Positions 29,186 to 40,474 of a DNA stretch of 64,000 nucleotides are shown piece after piece (position 1 is the first letter of the stretch; every line of letters starts with the position of its first letter). This DNA is from Pyropia yezoensis (taxonomy: Eukaryota > Rhodophyta > Bangiophyceae > Bangiales > Bangiaceae). Made by a program: the position numbers and the translations under genes. The notes below the pieces were generated by a model. The model had not been told where the DNA came from and made no database searches. It saw nothing but the letters and a program-made list of their open reading frames with translations. The DNA lies in assembly GCA_009829735.1 (NCBI GenBank), contig CM020619.1, forward strand, positions 21,347,366-21,411,365, in the 5' to 3' direction.

Positions 29186-30420
29186 ATATTCTTGGTTTGA
29201 TCTTGGTGCTACTTTTCTACATATCGTGCGCCGGTCGTTTTAGTCATGAAAAGTCACTCATGTATGAGAATGCCGAATCAAATTCTAAACATGGATGATC
29301 TCTCCCTCTCGTTTTCTGTCCATTCTATTTAAAAGCCTCGCACACTTGGCTTGGACTCAGGTCCATCGTTGCGAATCCGTTGACCTGTCACGTTGCGAAC
29401 CCATGACCAACGGACGTTCGACTCCGCGGGGTCGTGGTACACACTCTGATGCGGCGGTAGCGGCTCCACCCTCGTCGTGCTGGCCGTGTAGCTAGTAGGT
29501 GCCAAATGTCGACCAGTGCCGGAAATGTCGACCCGCCTGACGGCCCCAAGAAGGCCGATTCTTGAAGGATGTACTTTTCTCCGCTGCTTGCATCCAACAG
29601 CACGAGAAGCTCACATGACCTGGGCATGATACCTTCCACCAGCACATGGACATAGACGTTGTCCACTTTCTGGTCCAGCATCAACACCTGGGGGTCGACA
29701 CCCTCCACGCTGTGCTTTTTTCTCTACTTCAGAGTGTATTTCTGACGACGTAAAGTAGCACCCAGGTGGCCCAATCTGCGTGGTCGTGCTACACTCAGCA
29801 TGATTGATTCGCTCACCATGCACCGCAGATCCAGATTGATCGCAGATCCGGGTGTTTCCATTGGCTTCATGGTCTAGTCGACACTCCCGGAGCGACACTT
29901 ACAGTCCCTCGGGCTGCTCTCGCTCGTAGCTCAGAGAGAACAGAAGCACTCAGAAAAAAAAAAAAAACGTCTTATTGGCCTCGGTCTCCTCTACAAGCAC
30001 GTGTGTTGTGCTTTTCTTGTAGTCCACGGGAACCTTGGATCTCAGCGAAAGTGGTCGACATTTGACACACACTAGCTACGTAGTTGAAAAAGGCGCGGTT
30101 AACCCGGTTGCCGTAACCGACAGGGCTGCCGACGAGCAGGGAAGATATCGCACAGCTGCTTGTCACGGCCGCAACGGAGATGCCACAGTGGAGGGACCGG
30201 CTACCTCCCGCCGTCGGTCTGTACGCACAATGACGCTATCTACGCCCAGTAACCCTGGCTGCCTCTTCAATCCCGGTCATTGGCGCTTCCCGCCATTTCG
30301 CCGTCTTTGCGCTCCGACCCTCTTTCGTGACGGCGACGGACGTGGACGTGCGGGCGGAGGTGGACGAAGGGCAGAGGCTGTGTGCACCGCCCCGGCAGGG
30401 AACCGTGCGCGCTAGTGCGC
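29186..30420. other. Lower-GC intergenic region, no clear gene
   Basis: Contains a TATA-like TATTTAAAAG at about 29,325 and a 13-A run at about 29,956. A minus-strand open stretch at about 29,505-29,708 reads VHVLVEGIMPRSCELLVLLD and SSGEKYILQES, which looks more protein-like than its surroundings and may be a gene or transposon fragment; I cannot name it. A plus-strand frame at 30,035-30,415 has no recognisable domain. Confidence 0.4.
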
Positions 30421-31221
30421 GTGGTGGTGACCACCGAGGGGGCGCCGACGAGTGACGTGATCCTGGCCGGGGGTGCTGCTGGCACAGAGCAGAGAACAGT
30501 CGGGGGCGCCGCGCGTCGGAGGGGCGGCATGGCTGGGGGGTGGGCGCTGCCTGCGTGAGGCGGCAGTCAAGAAGGGGCGGCACCGTGGTGGGTCGGGCCA
30601 CAGTGCACACACAGGAGGGAGGCGACTGTAGTCAGCAGGAGCACTACCGCTGCTCTCCTTGTCCATCTTCTGGACGGGGCACCCACCCGTCGCGGGGGGG
30701 GCGCGGCGTGGTCGTTGCGGCCAGGGCTGCGTGCGGCGGGTGGCGGCCAACCACCACGATGTGACCCCACCCCCCCCCGTCCCCCTCCCCCTGTGTGACT
30801 GCCGCTGGCGCCAGGCTGCCGGCGGTGGTGTTGCCGCGTCTGGTTGCCGTTCTAGATGACGGGCCGGTGGGGCAGGTGGGGTCGTGACTGACAGCTGCGC
30901 CTGCGGCCGCGGCGGAAGCCGCAGCCGCGGCTTCATCCGCGCAATCCGGTGGCGGCGGTGGCGGAGGCAGTGGCGGTAGTGGTGGCAGTGGCGGTGGTAC
31001 TGGCGCCCCGCTGCCGCGGGGCACAGCCGCGGGAACGGCCGTCGTGGTGCTCGGCGGCGGCGGCTTGACGGGGCGCCCCCCCCCCCCTTGGCGCCTTCCT
31101 ACACGCCGTGGTGGTCGTGGGGGTACGTTGGACCATCCCACCCGCGTGGCGCTCCCCCCACCGGCGGCGGGGGCCCAGCAGCTCGACCGTGCTGCCAGCG
31201 GGGGTGGCCGCTTTGGTCACT

Positions 31222-31256
<35 letters not shown>

Positions 31257-31576
31257 GGTAGACGCACACGGCCGTGGTGATGCTCCGTGGTGGCGGCGCC
31301 CCGGGCGGTGCCCTCCCACCTCGGCCGCCGCCCATGGCAGCGAGAGAGGACGTTTTCTTGGGGGGGGGGGGGGGAATGGGTGGAACGGGGTAGTGGCCGC
31401 CACCTACGCTGGCCGCCACCCACGCGGGGGCGGCGGGTATCGCATCCCCACCAACGCACTGACGAGCGGGGACCGCAGCCCGTACACAGCAGGGAGGCGG
31501 GGCCGACCAGCCGTTGCGCGGCGGCGTCGCAGACGGGCAGACGTACTGTGGAGCCGGCGGGGTGGAGGCGACAGCT

Positions 31577-31607
<31 letters not shown>

Positions 31608-33060
31608 CAGCGGCGACGACGGCGGCGGCGGCGGCGGCGACGCCACCCGCTGCCAGCCCCCCCCCCCCCGGTCCGCCAGTGGCCGCCGACGGCGCGGCGT
31701 TGCAGACGGCGGCCGGCGGTGGGCGCGCCCGAGGGCGGCACCCAGCTTTGGGGGCGCAGCCACCCGGGCCGGCGACGTGGGCGCTCGCCCGCCACCGCCG
31801 TGGCTGGCCACCCGCGGCGAACCTGCGGCGGCGGCACGACCAGCCTCCCACCGCCGCCAGCCACGGCGTGGTGTCCCCACTCGCACCCACCGCCACCGTG
31901 GCGGCGGCGGCAACGCCACGGTAGGGAGTGACGCCCTCCCGTGGCGGTGCCGTCCGTTGGGTAGCCAGCGGCGGGTGTCGCCCAAAGCAAAAGAAAAGAG
32001 AGATGGGGCAGCGGGATGGCAGGGGGGGGGGGGGGGGGGGGGGGGCACGAAAGGGGCAGGGACGGGGCAGGGAGGAGGCGGGGGGGAGGGGTAGGGTGGG
32101 GGTAGGAGGCCAGCAACGCGCGCAGCACTCCCAAGCCCCCCCCCCCCCCCGCGGGGACGACCGGCCGGGCCCTCCCCCCCCCCCTCCCCCTCGCGCGTTG
32201 GGAGCCGACACGCGCCGCGACGGCGCGGCGCGGCGGGCCCCGGCGGGCGCGCTGTTGGCCGCCCCGACGGCCGCGGCGGTCGGTGGCGGCGGCAGCGCGC
32301 CACGGCCGCTATTTCGCGGTGGGACAGTGTCGGCGGTCGCGGTCGCGGCGGGCACGCGGCGGGCCATGGATACCCCAGCCGCAGCCAGCTGGCGGTGGGG
32401 GGTATTTTGGGAGGAGGAGGGACTGTGGGAGGGAGAAAGGGACGGCGGGAGCAGCCCCGCCCGCCCCCCCCCCCCCGGGGGTAGACACGGCCTGTGACTG
32501 TAATGGGTCGATGTCACGAGCGTGGGAAGGGGGTGGAGGAGGTGGAGGGGAGGGGCGCGCCGACGCCAGCCGCCTGCTGCTGTGCCACCCGACCCGGCGC
32601 TTGCAGCGGCGGGAGGGGGGGGGCAATCCCTGGTCAATCTGGTGGGCCACGTGCCACACGCACCTGGCGGGGGAAGGGGGGGGGGGGGGGGGGTTGAGGC
32701 TGTGGCACACCCCCCCCGCACGCTCTGCTCCCCCAGCGTGCCGCGCCGGCGGCTGCGGCGGCCGCAACGGCCGGCGTCGGCGGTGGCGGCGGCGGCGGCG
32801 GCTGGCAGCCGTCGGCAGCGCGGCCGCGCGCCCCGCGTGGGCGGGCGCGCTGTGCCCCGGCGACGCGGGGTGGGGGTCCTGAGGCGGGCGCCCCGGCTGG
32901 CGAGGCGGGGGTGTGGCTGTCGTGGGCAGGACCAGCCACGTCCCCCTCCCCACCAGCTCCCCACCACCACTCCCCCGTGGTCCTGCTCTTTCCGGGACGT
33001 TTGCCTGCTCCCCTCCCTCCATCTTTTCCCCCTTCACCCCCCCCCCCAGCTTGTCATCCC
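30421..33060. other. Extremely GC-rich region open on both strands, no gene resolved
   Basis: Long open frames exist on both strands (for example plus 31,108-32,094 and minus 31,099-32,970), but all encode G-, A-, P- or R-rich low complexity caused by GGC/CCG repeats. G-runs lie at about 31,359, 32,023-32,045 and 32,670-32,691. A multi-exon gene could be hidden here; nothing in the sequence lets me place it. Confidence 0.4.
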
Positions 33061-33125
33061 CCCCCCCTCCCCCCCCCCCTCCCCCCCCTCCCCCCCCCCC
33101 TCCCCCCCTGCCCCCCCCGCACATC

Positions 33126-33806
33126 ATGGTCACCCGCCGCGGCCTGGCCAGCCTGGCCGCCGCTGCCGCCGCTGTGGCCGCCGCCGCTGCCGCGTCGACG
33201 CTGACGCCCGCCGCGGCGGCCGTGTGGTCGTCCGAGTCGTCGTTGGAGCGGGCGGCCGGCCGCGGCGCCGGCTGCGCCGCCGCCGCCCCTGCCACCCCCT
33301 TCAACGCCTCTGCCCTGGGCACCTACAGCGCCGCGTTTGAGTGCTACCGCCCGCGGTCCCCCCTGCGGCTGATTGTGCGGTCCAAGGCGGTGGTCATGAC
33401 CGACGAGGATGGGGGCGGCTACAACGTGGCGTGTGCGGGCGACGTGCTGGCGCTGCGGTGGGGGCGGGCGTGGGAGCGGCGGCCGTACTTTAACATCAAG
33501 CCGGGGGTGGACATCAACGCGGCGTTTGGGAGCTACAACCTGCCCGCCCGCTTTGGGGGGAGCTGCAACGCGGTGCGGGCAGAGCTGGGCATTGCCGACG
33601 TGGAGGTGGAGCCGTGGGGCGCCGCCCGCACCGACTTTGTCCGCCTCCTCTGCTTGATGGTGCGCCTCGCGCGGCGGGTCCGGGACTTTCGGTGCGACTC
33701 GATCAACGGGCCTGTCCGGTTTGAGCCCGCCGTGCTGGACACGCCCCTGGCATCGTTGGTTGTCTTTCTCGAGTCCATTGCCTACCGCTACAATGTGCCC
33801 GTCTGA
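33126..33806 (+). CDS. Secreted protein of unknown function, signal peptide
   Basis: The start is the first ATG after a C-rich tract that ends about 8 bases upstream. The 226-residue product begins MVTRRGLASLAAAAAAVAAA, a basic then hydrophobic signal peptide with likely cleavage after the A-rich stretch around residue 33. The mature part (about 190 residues) has balanced composition and five cysteines (in CAAAA, ECYRP, VACAG, SCNAV, LLCLM and FRCDS contexts, counting six with the first). It includes the segments RPYFNIKPGVDINAAFGSY and LGIADVEVEPWG, suggesting a folded globular domain. No family is recognised. The gene stands alone between low-complexity regions. The clear change from low complexity to ordinary protein sequence supports it being real. 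Confidence 0.7.
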   Translation: MVTRRGLASLAAAAAAVAAAAAASTLTPAAAAVWSSESSLERAAGRGAGCAAAAPATPFNASALGTYSAAFECYRPRSPLRLIVRSKAVVMTDEDGGGYNVACAGDVLALRWGRAWERRPYFNIKPGVDINAAFGSYNLPARFGGSCNAVRAELGIADVEVEPWGAARTDFVRLLCLMVRLARRVRDFRCDSINGPVRFEPAVLDTPLASLVVFLESIAYRYNVPV

Positions 33807-35560
33807 GGAGGAGGATGGCGAAGAGAGGGGGGGAGGGGGGGGGGCACCGCCGGGAGGGAATTGGGCTGTAGGGTGGGGGGGGGGTGCGGAGGGGGAGTGG
33901 CATTGGTGTGTGCCAGGAACGCACTATGGTGTGTGTGGGAAGTGCGGGGCGGGTGTGTGCTCTGTGGGTGTGGTTGACTGTCGACGGGGGCGCCAGTAGA
34001 GATTGCGCGCCCTTTGAAAACGGTGGCGTGATAGAACCCTTTCTTGTGGGTCTGTGCGAGCCTCAACTCAGGGCGGGGGTCCTTCTCAGGAATGGGAATC
34101 ACCGTTCATAGGAACTATCCTGCGCCGGGCCTTCACAGATGATGATGGGCGGGGCCAGCTCAGCGGCACCCAATCGGTCTCTGCGGTCCCTGGTGATGAG
34201 GTGTCATACAGCTGACTGCCGTTGGGAAGGCCTGCGGCAGCGATTGGCAAGGCGCCCGCTCTGTGTCACTGCGCCGCATGCCCCGCCTTAGCTCGAAGCT
34301 TGGCCGGCGATGCACCTGGTCGCCCCCCCGTCTGCTCACGACAAGATGGGCAGCGCGGGAGCAACCACTACTGCATGTGCGGGGTCTGAGCAGACCACGG
34401 CAGCGACGCGTCTTCAGGTGCGCATCCACCCCCGTCCTATAGTTTTAGTTGAGCGGCCCGTCGAGTTTGGGAGTCCCCTCAGCACAGCGTTGCCGTATCA
34501 CATGAAGTTTGAACGGAACTGAGCGGCTGCCGCCCATTGGTCAGATCTCATCAAATGGCTGAACCGTTGGCTCCGACGCTCTTGGCACCGCCCTGTCATT
34601 CGTGTTCCCGTGGGCCAATTTCCAGAGAAGTGCATTAGCTGGACATACAATGAAAGTTACCATGCTTTAGTTTGATTGCACAGGCCGCACTGTATGACCG
34701 GTCGTCCATGTGACGGTGGAAGGGGGGAAGGGGCGTCTCCAGGCGCTAACCGTCCCCAGTGGCGCAAGGCAGAGAGACGGTGGCTGGTCCGCAACACCTC
34801 ATCGCCGCTCGCTGAACTGGTGAGGAGCGCGCCCGCGAAAGACGCAGGGGATATTCGGGGCCGTCGGGACCTCCTCTCACGACCAGAGAGGGACAAGGTG
34901 GGGGGGGGGGGCGGGGGGGGGAAGAAGAGTTGCACCCCCCATGTTGTGTTATCCGGCACGTCGTTCGGGCGTGCTGCAGCGGCAGCTTGCGTGGCACTTC
35001 CGCGGGGGTCGGGGAGAGCCCCACCACCACCGACGACAAGGAGGGCGCCGCCGCGGCGACAGGGGAGGAACGAGCAGAGCGGCGGGCTTCGACTGACGAG
35101 GGGCGGCCGGGGAGGGATCCATACCGGGAGGGGTAGCGAGACGAGGTGGCAGGGGAGCGAGCAAAGTGTAAGGAGCTGGTGCGTCCACGACGCGGCAGCA
35201 CCAATGCCTCACCAGGTGCAACCCCACGGGAGGGAGATTGCGGAGAGACGGCACCGCCACGGCTGCCACGACCGCCGGCAGGTGGTGTACGAGTCAAGAA
35301 AAGAAAAACGGCAGAAGCAAAATGCCCACTGTCACGCGCGCGTTGCCCGCCCTCATCGCTTGCACCGCATGCAAAGAGGGTGGGGGGGGGGGGGGGGTAG
35401 GATACCCCTCGGGTGGCGAGGACCTTGACTGTCGGAAGGGGGCCCGCCGCAGGCAAAAAGACCGCCCCGTTGGTCCGTCGCCAGCGTCACCTCCGCCGCT
35501 GCTGGATCCGATGCTGCGCCACCCCTCGCGCCCCTATCCCCCCCCCCCCGCTTCACCAAC
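33807..35560. other. Intergenic region, nothing recognised
   Basis: Mixed composition with G-runs at 33,829-33,843 and 34,899-34,920. Short open frames on both strands show no domain. The stretch 34,000-34,700 is closer to 55-60% GC and has no repeats I can see. Confidence 0.4.
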
Positions 35561-35824
35561 ATGCATGTTGCCATAACTGCACTGACATTGGCAGCACTCG
35601 GCGCCACGACCGTTGTGCTTGCCACCCGAGCTGTCAATGGCAGCAGCGGGAGAGCGGAGCTAGCACTGCCCCGCGGAAAAATCCCATGCCACAGGAGGGC
35701 CATTCATAAAAAACCACACCCACCCCCCCGCCCACGAGCTTGCAAACCCGTGGGGAGGCGCGGGCGTCGGACGTGGAAGGCTCGGCGGGGACTGCCACTG
35801 CCACAGCTGTGGCCCGACAAGTGA
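35561..35824 (+). CDS. Possible small secreted protein, first exon
   Basis: An ATG 11 bases after a C-run begins MHVAITALTLAALGATTVVL, a typical signal peptide with a cleavage site near ATRAVNG. The mature part is short and basic (HRRAIHKKPHPPPRPRACK), with two cysteines. A possible 5' splice site (CCC/GTGGGGAGG, about 35,749) precedes arginine-rich sequence that looks non-coding, so the true protein may continue in an unseen exon. The support is the signal peptide and the C-run/ATG arrangement shared with neighbouring genes. Confidence 0.35.
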   Translation: MHVAITALTLAALGATTVVLATRAVNGSSGRAELALPRGKIPCHRRAIHKKPHPPPRPRACKPVGRRGRRTWKARRGLPLPQLWPDK

Positions 35825-36575
35825 CCAGACGCCCCCCCCGCCTTCTCTGTTGGCCACGTGGCCCGGGCGGGCGAGGCCGGGCAGGAGGGGCCAACGCGGC
35901 ATCCCGGTCACACCCGTTCCCTCCCGCCTCCCTCGTCCGCCCTCTCGGAGGGGAGCCTCCTCGCGCCGTAGTCGGGGGGAATGCGCGGATGCGCTGCCGG
36001 GGAGAGGCGGTCTGAACGGTCCAGCGCCTCCACCCCCCCCCCCCCCCCCCCCCCCCCCCCTCGCCCCGCCTGACGCAGCCCCTGGCACCTCCTCCTCCGC
36101 ACCGTACATCGCTGTCCAGCTGGGCGACTGTGCCATGGCCACAGGACAGGGCAGCTCCATTTTCAGCGAGGCAGTCGCCGCCAGCCCGGGCCGCCGCCGC
36201 CGCCCACGAGGCCACCGCCCCCGCCGCCGCGGAGGTGGGGCTGGCCGTACCCCGCGAGCCGCCCAGTGGCGGTGCATGGCTCGGGGCGCGCCGTCAGCCT
36301 GCACCCCCCGTGGCCCCTCCTCTGGCCGGGACACCGCGGACGTGGGGCGCGCCAACCGGGGGCGTGGCACGTCTTTTAAAGGGCGGGGGTGGAAAGTGGA
36401 GGAATCAGCTGCAGCATGTGTGGCAAGTACTGCCTCACCGTGGTCAAGGGCATTGCATCTCCTCTTCCCCCCCACCTTCTTTCTTCACGGGGTAACAGCC
36501 ACCCCACCAATCTTCCTCTCTCTCTCCCCGCCTCCCTCCCACAAGCCGCGCCTTGGCCCCACAAGCACGGGCAGT

Positions 36576-37427
36576 ATGGTCCCCCCTTCTACCACCCCCC
36601 CCCGCCTGTTTCGAGCGGTGGCTGTAGCCATGGTCCTCACCTCTGCTGTCGCTGTCGTGGCAGCCATCCCGTCGCGGGAGCAGTTTCGCACCCGTGACGA
36701 GTGCTTGCGCAGCGGGGGGGGCGGCTGGAGGGCCCGCGCGCCCGGCATGGTACAGCGCTTTTTGGAGCATGATGGGTGCGGGCCGCCGCCGCCGCCGCGC
36801 AACCCGCCGCAGCTTAACGCTGCGGCGGTGGCGGCAGCGCGCGCCAAGCTCACTGCCTCCCTTGCGTCGTCGGGCATCACCCCACAGGCGCTGAGCGGGG
36901 GTTCGTGGCAGTGTGGGCACTCGTCTGGGGACGGCAAGGGCTGCGGCTGGGCCACCGCCCAGTTCCTGGGCAAGGTCATTGGCAAGTGCGCAGAGTGTGC
37001 GATTGCCGCTGTGGGCAGCGACAGTGACGGGGACGGGACGAACGAGGTCACTCTGAATCCGCCCATTTGGGACCAGCCTGTCACGATCGAAGGGGACGAG
37101 AGCAAGTGCGACAAGTGTGCGAAGGAGGTGGCCAAGGCGCCCAAATGTGGGGGCAAGATTTTGGGCATTGGGTCTAAGCGCAAGGGCCGCTCCTGCCGGC
37201 TTGTCAAGGCGGCGGGGTGCTGGCCAAAGGGGCACGAGGCGGTCATCCACGACTGTGGGGCGGGCGCCGAGTGCAAATTTAAGATCACTGGCGCCAAGGC
37301 CAAGATCTGGTGCTGCACTCCCTACACCAAGAAATTCTTCAAGCGCTGGCGTAACAATTTCCGGTGCAGCTCGCTGGCCCGCTCCAAGTCCAAGGACCGC
37401 GACGGGGCGGTGGTGCTGTGGGAGTAA
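36576..37427 (+). CDS. Secreted cysteine-rich protein
   Basis: The start is MVPPSTTPPRLFRAVAVAMV; the frame is open far upstream through a C-run but only low complexity is encoded there. The product is 283 residues: a signal peptide (hydrophobic RAVAVAMVLTSAVAVVAA, cleavage near residue 30), an A/P-rich stretch, then a cysteine-rich domain of about 180 residues. That domain has C-x2-C pairs (KCAECAI, KCDKCAK) and further cysteines in WQCGHSSGDGKGCGW, APKCGG, RSCRLV, AGCWPKGH, HDCGAGAECKF and IWCCTPY. The tail is basic (KKFFKRWRNNFRC). Paired C-x2-C motifs and W/G content suggest disulfide bonding or metal binding. No family is recognised. A TTTTAAAG element lies about 200 bp upstream. Confident as a gene, not as to function. 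Confidence 0.75.
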   Translation: MVPPSTTPPRLFRAVAVAMVLTSAVAVVAAIPSREQFRTRDECLRSGGGGWRARAPGMVQRFLEHDGCGPPPPPRNPPQLNAAAVAAARAKLTASLASSGITPQALSGGSWQCGHSSGDGKGCGWATAQFLGKVIGKCAECAIAAVGSDSDGDGTNEVTLNPPIWDQPVTIEGDESKCDKCAKEVAKAPKCGGKILGIGSKRKGRSCRLVKAAGCWPKGHEAVIHDCGAGAECKFKITGAKAKIWCCTPYTKKFFKRWRNNFRCSSLARSKSKDRDGAVVLWE

Positions 37428-40260
37428 GAGGGATGGCGTTTGAGGGGGGGCGGGAAGGGTGCTCACCGGTGGGGAGGGACCGGACGGGCGGTGAGGAGGG
37501 GGCGGATGTGGCGGTGCGATTAGTGTGGCGGTTGTAGAAGTTTTAAAGTAAACTTTAGTTGCCGATGTTTTTTTTGCGCTTTCCCTTGTTGCCTGTCTCG
37601 TGGTGTGGCGTTTTTGTGCCCCGCTGCGTGCTGCCGAAAAGATTCGGCCGTACTCGGGAGACAGAGGAGCGGAGGACGGCTGTCAGGCTTGGGCTACGCG
37701 GGACATTTCCTTCCACAAGCGCGCGCAGCAAGAAAATCCCTTGCGGAAGTGGGTTGCGCAGGTGGCCGGCTGGCATGGCATAGCGCACCGAGCAGGGGGG
37801 TGGTCCTCGAAGGGCCCTACAATGGAAAAATCACTCTCGGACGATGAACACTGGGCGCATACTGATACAAGTTTTGCCTCCATTGACTTTTTTCCTGCTC
37901 ACCATCTGGTTGCGTGTCGTGCAGTCTTGTGGTGAGCCTGTGGGTCTTCGACCAACAGTCATTTTCATATGATAATACCTGGAGAGAACGTTGTGCCGAG
38001 TCCAGCTGGGATTACAGCGTCGAGCTCTGTCAGAGGACTCCTGGGAGGTCTGCGGTAAGGCCGAGAGCAACAATTCTTTCTAGTGAGCGGTTGCGACGCT
38101 ATGGCGGGTATTTCTCTGCGCTTCATGGCAAATTGTGCCCTCCCAATTGACTGGCTGTGTGATCTGATACAGGTTCAAGCCGCGCCGCTATTCTGGCAAG
38201 TACGTTCGGACGAGATAAAGAGGCCGGTATCGCCCACAGGTCCTTCGGAACCAGTTGTACGGACTCCGGAACAGCAAAAAACGTCTCTTCCGTGAAAGAG
38301 TACACGACCGCAGTTCATGCCACCTCCACAGAAGTGATTCTGTGCCACGGCGCGAGAGGCAATGGGGAATTGTGCCCGAAAGAGCGCGGCTTCGTTCGCG
38401 GCACTCGTCCGTCTTATGCCTTCAGTTGCAAGAAACGAGCTATAGTGCTTTCGAAACCCTGTGACTTGAGCCACAAGGCGATGGTACAAGCATCTTCCAC
38501 AGGCGCTCCACGGCAAAGCTGTCTATTGTGCGTCTCGTAAAAAGTGGACGTGCACAGGTCGTGCAGTGCGGGTTTGATTGGTCCAGTGGCCGATATTTGA
38601 CATGATCACGACACGAGCACGTCCACTCTTTACGGGACGCACTATATGACGGGCCCAAGTTGCGCGTCGCCCGGGGGTTTGTATAAATATGGGGGGTGTC
38701 TAGCTGGGAAGATACGTTTGCACCAAGACAAAAAGTACAAGAGGCGACGACTGCTGATCCAAATCGTGATCTGCACATTTCTGTCGTTGTCGCAGGCAAA
38801 GATCCTGTCCTTGCACCCAAACTGGCTTTCGTCGTCCCCCAACATTCGTGGTTTCCGCCAAAACCGCTGCGGTTGAGGAAACGGCAGGCTGTCATACATA
38901 CGTACGTACCTGCATGACAGCTTCTTCGCCCCTGCACACATGCTCAGCGTGCCTATCTACACATCTCGATGGAAAGACTCTAGGAAGTCCCTTCTCTCCC
39001 GTCAACCAAAGTGAAACAGGCATCTGCTGCCTCTTCGTTTGGGGGCCTTGGGGGGGAACAAAAAGGGAACTTGTGCGTGTTCAGTGAGCGCCAACTTCGA
39101 GGTGATCGTGAACGTTTGCCCCCACTGTATTGAGTCCCGCCCGTGCTCTGGAAAGAAGATAGAATGTTGTGAAATGACAGTGCGCTTTTCTTTTCTAATA
39201 GAGACTTTCAGACACGAGCTTTCTCATCGAGGATTCTCGTATCCTTCTCGTTAAAGTGGCACGGTCGTGGCGTATCCAGTGAAAGCAGATTTGACTTTCA
39301 GAAGCCAAGATTATGATGTTCTCGTAATTACCTCGCTGGGCAAGCGCACAGTTTCCCGAGGCCCATTCGACTGGAGCACAGTACGTTCGTGTGTGGGCTT
39401 TTCTCAACTGCTCTTCTCAGTCAACGCCACCGTCGCCACACCCTATACGGGGCGTACAACGCCCTACCACACGCTCTTGCCGGCCGTCGTGCACATCACC
39501 TCCAATGCGCCCATTCACGGCAGCCACAAGTCTCCCGCTTGCCCATCTCCCACCCCCACCGTGTGACCACTTTCTCCTCGGCCTGGATATTGCTTTGCCT
39601 TCCCCCAGGCCTCCATCTATCTCTACGCTGTCTGGGTCGTCGCTCCCCCCACTCCTTTTCGTTGCCGGGTCGTCGCCCCTCCCCCCAACCCTCCCCCGCC
39701 CGCAAGTGGCTCTCCGATGGCTGCTACCATTCCCCCCCCTCCCCCCCTCTGGCCGTAACACACTCGTCGCCGCTGCCGTTTCCCTGCCTCCCCCTCCCCG
39801 CGTTTGACGCGCGTGCCACCGCTGTCGCTTCCCTCTCGTCCCGCTCCCTGCCGGTGACGCGCCTGGCGCTGCAGCCATCCCACCTCCCTCCTCTTCGTCG
39901 CGACTGAAGCGCCCGCCGCCGCTGCCGTTCCATCCCCCTCCTTCTGCGACCGGTGACGCGCCCGCCACTGGCTGGACTGTGGCGCGAATGTAAGCGACGT
40001 TCTGTGCTGACACAGAGGCACCACGCGCCGAAAAGAAGTCCGCACTCTTGAGCTGCAGCGAAAGCATACAATTACCGTCGACATCGCCCACGTGGCGCCT
40101 CAGTACGTATTTCTGATATGAACATCCTGTATGATAAACCGGCCAGAAACAAATAAGGGACCTCTCCATACAAAATGTTCCTATGTCGGACGCACGTGGC
40201 AGGTGTTTATCATATTCCAATGAGATTCTGATGAGAATCTGGTTGCTGAAAGTATCTAAT
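37428..40260. other. Lower-GC intergenic region, no gene supported
   Basis: About 2.8 kb of near-ordinary composition with only short open frames on both strands. A TATAAATA element lies at about 38,683-38,690, and CATACATACGTACGTACC, partly self-complementary, at about 38,894. From 39,560 to 39,960 the DNA is again C-rich. I see no tRNA, repeat array or conserved protein. Confidence 0.45.
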
Positions 40261-40474
40261 AATGTCAGGGAATGTTCCACACGTCGCATGCCCATTCCGT
40301 GATCCTGGCTGCCCGCCCACCCCTGCCTCTCCCCGAGCACACACCATCGCCGGGGTCACCCACCACCATCGACGCCCGGCCGAGCCGGTCTCAACCCCCC
40401 CCGTTCCTTCCGTCTCAGCTGCCGGCGGCCTTCCGCCCCCCCCCGTTGTGTCTCACCGCCGCTGTGCGTGTACC

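Noticed and set aside
37428..40260. tRNA or rRNA genes in the lower-GC gaps
   Set aside because: No GGTTCGANTCC-type B box with matching acceptor stem, and no rRNA-like sequence, was seen here or in the other gaps.
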